A DNA stretch of 58,319 nucleotides from Bacteroidales bacterium (lineage in GTDB: Bacteria; Bacteroidota; Bacteroidia; Bacteroidales; Paludibacteraceae): the NCBI GenBank assembly GCA_900767595.1, contig CAAFZS010000052.1, positions 1-58,319 on the forward strand. The letters run 5' to 3'. This document shows, in pieces, positions 8,890-15,528 of this stretch (its first letter is position 1; each line of letters opens with the position of its first letter). The position numbers and the translations under genes are program-made. Under the pieces are notes generated by a model. That model ran no database searches. It was given only the letters and a program-made list of their open reading frames with translations, and was not told where the DNA came from.

Positions 8890-10044
8890 ATATTGACGAC
8901 GAATATCCTGCCTTACTGGTTGCGGTTGCAGGATAAGGAACAGGGTGGGTTCTACGGGCAGGTGCTCGCAGACGAGACGGTAGTACAGCATGCGAATAGA
9001 GGAGCTATCCTTTATGGTCGTATCCTCTGGACCTTCTCCGCCGCCTATCGCGCGCTGGGAAAGAAGGAGTATCTGGCAGCAGCCAATCAAGCGAAAAACT
9101 ATATCCTCAACCATTTTATCGATAAACAACAGGGTGGGGTATATTGGGAATTGGATTACTTAGGCAACCCTGTCAACGACCGCAAACAGTTCTATGCGTT
9201 GGGTTTTGTCCTCTATGGCTTAACGGAGTATATCCTCGCTACGGGCGATACATCCGTGTTGCCGTACGCTATCGACCTCTACCATTGTATAGAAGACCAT
9301 GCTTGGGACCTGCAATCGGGTGGTTATATCGAGGCTACAGAGCGCGATTGGAGTGCTATCTCCGATTACCGATTGAGTGAGAAAGATGTCAATGCACCTA
9401 AATCGCAAAACACCCACCTGCATATTTTAGAACCCTATACGAATCTCTATCGCGTATGGCCACAAGAGGAAGTGAAACGATCTATCTTGCGTCTGATTGA
9501 CGTCTTCAAAAACCATATCATTCAACCTTCCGGTCACCTTGGCCTGTTTTTCGATTACGACTGGAATGTCTTACAGCGAAGCGGTCTTTCAGCCGAAGGC
9601 GGTCTGTCAGCGCAGCGGTCTGCCAGCGTAGCGGTCCCTTTCAGTTGCGGTCACGATATCGAATTCTCGTGGTTGCTTGATGAAGCCTGTGAGGTCATCG
9701 GTGTGAACGAAGACGAAACGGTACAACGGGTAGCCACGGCAGCCAAAGAGGGACTCTTGTCTGACGGGCGAATGGAAGGAACATGGTGGGAACAATGCGA
9801 GACAATCATCGGTTATGAAAATATCTACCGCCGCTTTGGAGACGAAGAAAGCAAACGCATTGCCGAGCGTTGTTGGCAGGCAACCCAACAACACTTCATC
9901 GACTACGAGCATGGCGAGTGGTGGGAGTATCCCAATCTTCAATCTTCAATCTTCATTCGTCATTCCGACAAGGCCGGCTTCTGGAAATGTCCATACCATA
10001 ATTCACGTTTATGTTTACAAATAATGCTTTATGAAACACACTAA
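8866..10044 (+). CDS. Cellobiose/mannobiose 2-epimerase (AGE superfamily)
   Basis: A cytoplasmic epimerase (392 aa) that converts mannobiose to mannosylglucose, the substrate of the GH130 enzyme encoded later in the operon. The (alpha/alpha)6 barrel motifs are clear: NILPYWL, GGFYG, HLHILEPYTNLYR (His184, His186), GHDIEFSWLL (His263) and KCPYHNSR (His378). The only suitable start is GTG 8866, which lies inside a heptamer repeat, so the first seven residues (MESLEFR) are repeat-encoded. Two more repeats are in frame: hairpin-type units at residues about 237-260, just before the GHDIE motif, and CAATCTT heptamers at about 356-363. The active-site motifs remain intact, so the protein is probably functional. 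It overlaps the next gene by 14 bp. Confidence 0.88.
   Translation: MESLEFRDILTTNILPYWLRLQDKEQGGFYGQVLADETVVQHANRGAILYGRILWTFSAAYRALGKKEYLAAANQAKNYILNHFIDKQQGGVYWELDYLGNPVNDRKQFYALGFVLYGLTEYILATGDTSVLPYAIDLYHCIEDHAWDLQSGGYIEATERDWSAISDYRLSEKDVNAPKSQNTHLHILEPYTNLYRVWPQEEVKRSILRLIDVFKNHIIQPSGHLGLFFDYDWNVLQRSGLSAEGGLSAQRSASVAVPFSCGHDIEFSWLLDEACEVIGVNEDETVQRVATAAKEGLLSDGRMEGTWWEQCETIIGYENIYRRFGDEESKRIAERCWQATQQHFIDYEHGEWWEYPNLQSSIFIRHSDKAGFWKCPYHNSRLCLQIMLYETH
9574..9642 (+). repeat. Hairpin-tip repeat family (TTCAGC..GCGGTCT), four units, in epimerase gene
   Basis: Units with tips GC-GAA-GC, GCC-GAA-GGC, GC-GCA-GC and GC-GTA-GC lie in tandem and are read in frame as SAEGG/SAQRS-like peptides. 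Confidence 0.8.
9932..9963 (+). repeat. 7-nt tandem repeat, CAATCTT family, in epimerase gene
   Basis: About four CAATCTT/CATTCTT-type units are read in frame as NLQSSIFIRHS near the C-terminus. Confidence 0.75.
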
Positions 10045-11497
10045 ATTTTTAGCAGTATTGCTACTATCCACAATCCACTATCCACTATCCACAATGATGG
10101 CTATTCAATTGCCATCACTGATAGGGGACAATATGTTGTTACAACAACAAACGAATGTTAACCTTTGGGGAACTGCTACGCCTGGTAACACCGTATCGGT
10201 TTATGCCACTTGGGGTGAACAAGCCGAAACCAAGGCCGGCAAAGATGGACGTTGGTCCGTGACATTGGCTACGCCTACTGCCTCTTATACGGAGCATACC
10301 CTCACGTTCGTGGAGACTCCTACCAAACGGGCTTATTATAACCCCGATCCGGTGCAAGTGAACCATGTGCTCATCGGTGAGGTGTGGTTCGGTAGTGGAC
10401 AAAGTAACATGGAGATGCCCCTTATGGGTTTCTGGCAATGTCCTACCGAAGGTGCGAATAAAGAGATTGCTACCGCAGGGAATTATGCCGGTAAGATTCG
10501 TTACGCTATCATTGATCATGTACAAGCGACTACTCCTCAAGAGAATGTGTCGGGTGGCTGGTACGAATGCAATGCCTTCAATGCTCCCCGTTTTGGGGCA
10601 GCAGCCTATTTCTTTGCAAAGATGCTGCAACAAGCATTGGATATTCCCGTGGGTATCATCAACTGTTCTTGGGGCGGCAGCCGCGTAGAAGGTTGGCTCC
10701 CTCGTGAGATTCTCAATACCTACAAAGATGTAGACCTCTCCGACAAAGCTATGAAAGAGATTGCAGATAAACAACTCTATCTCAGTCCGCTCATTATGCA
10801 CGACGGTATGCTTTGGCCTTGCCATTATTATACAGTCAAAGGTTGGCTTTGGTACCAGGGTTGCTCTAATGTAGGTCACGCAGACACCTATACCGATCGT
10901 ATGGAGACCCTCGTTAAGTATGTCCGCGGATTATGGAAGAATGATAAGATGCCGTTCTATTTTGTGGAGATAGCCCCCTTCCGCCATGGCGATGCCGATG
11001 CCGCTTGGGCTGCCGAACTGCGCGAATCGCAATGGGCATTAGAGGATCGTGTACCTTACTGCAAAGGAATCTCTACCAACGACCTCGTTTATGACTATGA
11101 GATAGATAATGTACATCCCGCACAGAAACAAATGGTAGGCGAACGCCTTGCGTATTTGGCTCTTAACCATGACTATGGTTTTAAGACCGTCTATGCCGAT
11201 GCTCCGCGTTATGAACATCACGAAATCAGTGGCAACCATATCGATGTCTATTTCACCAACTGCGCTGACGGCTTCTCTCGTTGGCACGACTACAAAGGCT
11301 TTGAAGTCATTGACGAAAAAGGAAACGTACACCCGGCTATCATCGAGGGCGTACAAGACGTGCCTCACGCACTGCGCTTCTCTGCCGAAGGCGTAGAACA
11401 TCCGACGGCGGTTCGCTACTGCTTCCGCAATTTCCAAATAGGTAATCTTGCTAATATGCGCTATTTACCTATCGTTCCCTTCCGTACGGACAAATAA
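10031..11497 (+). CDS. SGNH-fold carbohydrate acetylesterase (sialate O-acetylesterase-like)
   Basis: An exported SGNH hydrolase (488 aa), in this setting probably removing acetyl groups from mannan. The nucleophile motif is GSGQSNMEM (Ser125). The block GWLPREIL and the catalytic pair DNVH (Asp359, His362) fit the sialate O-acetylesterase-like group. The start lies inside the epimerase 3' end. The signal peptide core (LSTIHYPLST) is encoded by CAATCCA-type heptamers at 10062-10095, so the export signal is partly repeat-made; cleavage probably falls before or after MMAIQ. The function as mannan acetylesterase rests on neighbours, not on sequence alone. Confidence 0.82.
   Translation: MKHTKFLAVLLLSTIHYPLSTMMAIQLPSLIGDNMLLQQQTNVNLWGTATPGNTVSVYATWGEQAETKAGKDGRWSVTLATPTASYTEHTLTFVETPTKRAYYNPDPVQVNHVLIGEVWFGSGQSNMEMPLMGFWQCPTEGANKEIATAGNYAGKIRYAIIDHVQATTPQENVSGGWYECNAFNAPRFGAAAYFFAKMLQQALDIPVGIINCSWGGSRVEGWLPREILNTYKDVDLSDKAMKEIADKQLYLSPLIMHDGMLWPCHYYTVKGWLWYQGCSNVGHADTYTDRMETLVKYVRGLWKNDKMPFYFVEIAPFRHGDADAAWAAELRESQWALEDRVPYCKGISTNDLVYDYEIDNVHPAQKQMVGERLAYLALNHDYGFKTVYADAPRYEHHEISGNHIDVYFTNCADGFSRWHDYKGFEVIDEKGNVHPAIIEGVQDVPHALRFSAEGVEHPTAVRYCFRNFQIGNLANMRYLPIVPFRTDK
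10062..10095 (+). repeat. 7-nt tandem repeat, CAATCCA family, in esterase signal peptide
   Basis: Five CAATCCA/CTATCCA units are read in frame as the hydrophobic-to-polar part of the signal peptide. Confidence 0.75.
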
Positions 11498-11520
11498 TTC
11501 TTCAATCTTCAATCTTCAAT
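11498..11520 (+). repeat. 7-nt tandem repeat, CAATCTT family, intergenic
   Basis: About three CAATCTT units fill the 24-nt gap between the esterase stop (11497) and the next ATG (11522). Confidence 0.8.
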
Positions 11521-11521
11521 T

Positions 11522-13564
11522 ATGAAATCCCTTCTTCTCATCCTCTTCATTGGCGCCAACTTATGGAATGGCGACATTAACGAATTAGATGCCTTACAGG
11601 CTATCGGAGTCAATAACATTCGTGTCAAAGCGACGGACGGAGAGAACCTCGATCCGTTACTCACCGAACTCGAAAAACGGGATATGCAGGCCGTACTCTT
11701 CCTTACTAATGCATGGGAATGGTCCACCGGTTATGAACAGTATTATAATCGAGCTACGGGAGAACCTATTCTCTTGCCTTCCGAGGTAGGTTATCCTTAC
11801 TATATGGAGCATGCAGGGCGATTCCTGAGCAATGCTAAAGCTGTGTCTTTGTTTGACGAGTATGTCACCCAGATGGTCAATAAATACAAACATTATCGCT
11901 CCATCTATGCTTGGGAGATAGCCAACGAACCTCGCGCCTTCGGACAAGACCCCGATGTGTTGGTGAACTTCATTGACCACGAGGCTAAACTCATCAAAAA
12001 ACTCGATCCTAATCATAAGATCACTACCGGTTCCGAAGGTATATGGGGATGCAATGAGGACTCTGTCCTTTGCCGCCGTGTTCACGAGATACCCGAAATC
12101 GATTATATGACTTGCCATATCTGGCCCTATAACTGGGGATGGCTACAGAACGGCATCGATTGGAAAGCGAATGTAAAACAATATATCCAATGGCACGAGG
12201 ATATCGCTACCCGTATTGATAAGCCTTTTATCATTGAAGAGTTTGGTTTCCCACGGGATAATGGTTCGTTAGAACCCAACACACCCACCACCCAACGCGA
12301 CGAGATGTATCGTCTTATCTTCCAAAGCCTACAAACCGTTCCTCATCTGATCGGTGCAAACTTCTGGTGTTGGAATCAAGACCCTCCGCAAGAGCCTCAA
12401 GGACTGAACTCCGTTCTGCCTACCGATGAGAGCACCCTACAAGTAATCAAAGCTCCTCTTGGTGTTCCTTCCTTAGCCACACTTTCCTCCACTAAACCCA
12501 ACCTCTGTCCTACGCCTCCGATGGGGTGGAGTACATGGAATACGTTTGCTTGCAATATCAATGAAGATATTATTAAAGCCATAGCCGATGAGATGGTTGA
12601 TTCCGGACTGCGTGATGCCGGTTATATCTACCTTAATATCGATGACTGTTGGCACGGACAGCGTGACGCTGACGGGTTCATCCAACCCGACCCCGAACGT
12701 TTTCCTTCGGGTATGAGGGCATTAGCCGACTATGTGCACAGTAAAGGACTGAAGTTAGGTATCTACTCCGATGCCGGAACCGAGACCTGTGGCGGTCGCC
12801 CCGGCAGTTTAGGTCACGAATACCAAGACGCTCTCCAGTATGCCCGTTGGGGGATTGATTACCTTAAATATGACTGGTGCAGCACCGAAAACGTGAATGC
12901 CAAGGGTGCTTATTCGCTTATGGCGAAAGCACTGCGCGCATCGGGACGGGATATCGTCTTCTCTCTATGCGAATGGGGAGATAACAAAGCCTATGAGTGG
13001 GCAGAACCCGTTGGACATCTATGGCGTACAACAGGGGACATCTCGTGGTGTCTGTTTGATGGTGTTAAAGATAATGGCACTTGGCGCTCGTTAGGCGTGA
13101 TGACGATTGTGGATAAAAACGAGAAACTGCGCCAATATGCAGGACCGAACCACTGGAACGATCCTGATATGCTGGAGGTCGGCAATGGTATGACCCCTGC
13201 AGAAGACCGCACCCATTTCACCCTCTGGTGTATGATGGCTGCACCGCTGATCTTAGGTAACGACATCCGTTCGATGAGTGTCGAGACCAAAGCCCTCATC
13301 ACTCATCCTACTCTTATCGCCATCGACCAGGACCCGCTGGGTATACAAGGTTGGCGAGAGAAAACGGAAGATTGGTTGGAGTATTGGATTAAACCGTTAC
13401 AAAACGATAAAGTGGCTCGCTGCATCGTCAATCGTGGCAACGAACCTAAGACCATCGAACTGAATAAGAAGATTAAACCGATTCTTCCTGTCTGCAAGAA
13501 AGCACAAAAGAAATTTACCATTGCTCCGCACGATGTAATCGTTTATATAGAGGATAAACAATGA
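11522..13564 (+). CDS. Fused GH5_7 beta-mannanase and GH27 alpha-galactosidase
   Basis: A two-domain enzyme (680 aa) suited to galactomannan. Residues 1 to about 315 are GH5_7 mannanase: GANLWNG, FLTNAWEWS, WEIANEPRAF (acid/base Glu136) and PFIIEEFGFPRD (nucleophile Glu240). Residues about 330-680 are GH27 alpha-galactosidase: PPMGWSTWN, NIDDCWHG, GLKLGIYSDAGTETC, DYLKYDWC (nucleophile Asp451) and WRTTGDI (acid/base Asp506). The reading frame is continuous across a short linker (about 310-330) with no repeat. The N-terminus is short: a hydrophobic stretch MKSLLLILFIG runs directly into the first barrel strand, so export is uncertain. One domain would strip galactose side chains while the other cuts the backbone. 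It overlaps the next gene by 4 bp. Confidence 0.88.
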   Translation: MKSLLLILFIGANLWNGDINELDALQAIGVNNIRVKATDGENLDPLLTELEKRDMQAVLFLTNAWEWSTGYEQYYNRATGEPILLPSEVGYPYYMEHAGRFLSNAKAVSLFDEYVTQMVNKYKHYRSIYAWEIANEPRAFGQDPDVLVNFIDHEAKLIKKLDPNHKITTGSEGIWGCNEDSVLCRRVHEIPEIDYMTCHIWPYNWGWLQNGIDWKANVKQYIQWHEDIATRIDKPFIIEEFGFPRDNGSLEPNTPTTQRDEMYRLIFQSLQTVPHLIGANFWCWNQDPPQEPQGLNSVLPTDESTLQVIKAPLGVPSLATLSSTKPNLCPTPPMGWSTWNTFACNINEDIIKAIADEMVDSGLRDAGYIYLNIDDCWHGQRDADGFIQPDPERFPSGMRALADYVHSKGLKLGIYSDAGTETCGGRPGSLGHEYQDALQYARWGIDYLKYDWCSTENVNAKGAYSLMAKALRASGRDIVFSLCEWGDNKAYEWAEPVGHLWRTTGDISWCLFDGVKDNGTWRSLGVMTIVDKNEKLRQYAGPNHWNDPDMLEVGNGMTPAEDRTHFTLWCMMAAPLILGNDIRSMSVETKALITHPTLIAIDQDPLGIQGWREKTEDWLEYWIKPLQNDKVARCIVNRGNEPKTIELNKKIKPILPVCKKAQKKFTIAPHDVIVYIEDKQ

Positions 13565-15528
13565 CCCTACTCATCGCTCTGACCACATTATTACTCAATG
13601 CCGATTGGCATTTTCACTTGGGTAACGCTGCCGATCCTCAACAGGACTTTGGCTGCGGTACAGAGTATTTCAATTACTTCACCAAAGCGGCGAGTATTCA
13701 CAACGAAGGACCCTACGTCCCTTCCTTCAACGACTCCGCTTGGCAGGTGGTACAGATTCCTCACGATTGGGCAACGACCCTGCCTTATGCACCCGAAGCC
13801 AGCCATAGCCATGGCTACCAAACGATTGGCTATGCCTATCCCGAATATAGTGTAGGGTGGTATCGCAAGATGGTTACGCTTGATACGGTCGATTATACAA
13901 CCCCTCATCACCTTGTCTTTGAGGGTATCTTCCGCGATGCGCGCGTGTGGGTCAACGGGTTTTATGTGGGACATACCGAGAGCGGATACTTGACGCAGAC
14001 CTATACCGTGACCGATTATCTGCACGCAGGCGATAACCTCATCTGTGTGCGCGTAGATGCCTCTCTCCAAGAGGGATGGTTCTACGAGGGTGCCGGCATC
14101 TACCGCAATGTCTATTTGACGATAGGCGACCATAGTCTTACAGCGAGTGAAACGAGCGGTCTTTCAGCAAAGCGGTCTTTCAGCGAAGCGGTCTTTCAGC
14201 CGAAGGCGGTCTTTCCTCCCCTCCATGGAGTGTGCTTACACCAGGACCACGGCGGGGTAGGGATTGCGGTCACGAAAGGACTGATGGAGTATCGTCTTCG
14301 CAAACTCATGGACTTGGGTGTGAACGCTATCCGAACTGCTCACCATCCCGCTGCACCCGACTTATTAGATTTATGCGATAGTCTCGGTCTTTATGTCATC
14401 GAAGAGAACCGGCTGATGGGAGCTTCTGAACAAGACTATCAAGCCCTTCAACAGATGATAGAACGCGATAAACATCACCCCTCTATCCTCCTTTGGAGCA
14501 TAGGCAATGAGGAATGGGCACTCGAATGGAACGAGACGGGCGAACGCATTGCCCGAACGATGACCCGATGGTGCCATGAACTCGACAGCACTCGACCTGT
14601 CACCGTCGCTACTTCCTCCGGACCGAATGTGGTTTGGGGCGTTGATGTGGCTGGCTTCAACTATATGAAACAGAATAACCTCGCCTCTTTCCATGACTCG
14701 TTTCCTGAGCGTCTGGCCGTTATGACCGAAGAGACCACCGGCTGCGGTACGCGAGGCATAGCTATGTATAACGACGCCATCGAACATGGATGGCAAAACG
14801 TACTTGATAACGATTGGATACGGGGAATCTTCTATTGGACGGGTTTTGACTATAAAGGCGAACCTAATCCTGCCCAGTGGCCTTCCGTAAGCAGTTTATT
14901 TGGTGTACTTGACTTATGCGGTTTTCCTAAAGACGAAGCGTATTTCCTGCAATCCGTCTGGACGGATAAACCGGTACTGCATATCCTTCCCCATTGGAAT
15001 CTTGATGGACAGGAAGGAGATAGCGTCGCCGTGTGGGTATATTCGAATATGGATGAGGTCGAACTGCGTGTCAACGGCAAACGCCTCACCCGCCAGACGA
15101 TGCCTAAAGTAGGACACCTTGAGTGGAAAACCATCTATCAACCCGGTTCTGTCGAAGCTATCGGTTATAAGAACGGCAAAGTAACTAAACGCGAGAAAGT
15201 CTATACCGCTGGTCCGGCAACACAAGTAAGTTTTGATACGGTGACCTATAGCGGTACCACCATCATGGATGTCACTTTGCTCGATAAGAAAGGACATTTC
15301 TGTCCCACTGCTTGTGACTCTATTCAAGTGGAGTGGACACAACCCGTCCGCATCTTAGGTTACCATAACGGCAACCCCACTGCCCATCTTCAATCTTCAA
15401 TAGTCAATAGTCAATCTTCAATCATAATCCCTGCCTTCAATGGCCATGCACAAATTATTTATGAAAATCTTCAATCTTCATTCTTCAATCTTCATTCTAA
15501 CAATCTTACTGCTCGTATCGTGCGCTAA
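13561..15528 (+). CDS. GH2 glycosidase (beta-galactosidase-like) lacking the middle Ig-like domain
   Basis: A GH2 protein (655 aa), probably a beta-galactosidase acting on galactose side chains. Residues about 12-190 are the jelly-roll sugar-binding domain (IPHDWA, GWYRK, WVNGFYVG, GIYRNVYL). The barrel starts at about 222 with GVCLHQDHGGVG and carries LLWSIGNEEW (acid/base Glu317) and VMTEETTG (nucleophile Glu390 or 391). C-terminal beta domains follow. Normally an Ig-like domain of about 100 residues sits between jelly roll and barrel; here residues 194-221 are hairpin-type repeat instead. The C-terminal about 45 residues include CAATCTT-encoded QSSI/LQSS tracts. The catalytic residues are present, but the missing domain makes folding and activity doubtful. 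It overlaps GH31 by 68 bp. Confidence 0.8.
   Translation: MTLLIALTTLLLNADWHFHLGNAADPQQDFGCGTEYFNYFTKAASIHNEGPYVPSFNDSAWQVVQIPHDWATTLPYAPEASHSHGYQTIGYAYPEYSVGWYRKMVTLDTVDYTTPHHLVFEGIFRDARVWVNGFYVGHTESGYLTQTYTVTDYLHAGDNLICVRVDASLQEGWFYEGAGIYRNVYLTIGDHSLTASETSGLSAKRSFSEAVFQPKAVFPPLHGVCLHQDHGGVGIAVTKGLMEYRLRKLMDLGVNAIRTAHHPAAPDLLDLCDSLGLYVIEENRLMGASEQDYQALQQMIERDKHHPSILLWSIGNEEWALEWNETGERIARTMTRWCHELDSTRPVTVATSSGPNVVWGVDVAGFNYMKQNNLASFHDSFPERLAVMTEETTGCGTRGIAMYNDAIEHGWQNVLDNDWIRGIFYWTGFDYKGEPNPAQWPSVSSLFGVLDLCGFPKDEAYFLQSVWTDKPVLHILPHWNLDGQEGDSVAVWVYSNMDEVELRVNGKRLTRQTMPKVGHLEWKTIYQPGSVEAIGYKNGKVTKREKVYTAGPATQVSFDTVTYSGTTIMDVTLLDKKGHFCPTACDSIQVEWTQPVRILGYHNGNPTAHLQSSIVNSQSSIIIPAFNGHAQIIYENLQSSFFNLHSNNLTARIVR
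14140..14214 (+). repeat. Hairpin-tip repeat family, four to five units, in GH2 gene
   Basis: Tips include GC-AAA-GC, GC-GAA-GC and GCC-GAA-GGC between constant TTCA and GGTCT. The array lies exactly where the middle GH2 domain is missing. Confidence 0.8.
15385..15427 (+). repeat. 7-nt tandem repeat, CAATCTT/CAATAGT family, in GH2 gene
   Basis: Six degenerate heptamers are read as LQSSIVNSQSSI near the GH2 C-terminus. Confidence 0.75.

Noticed and set aside
12420..12530. Frameshift or stop between the GH5_7 and GH27 parts
   Set aside because: The frame is continuous and both domains keep their conserved residues right up to the junction.
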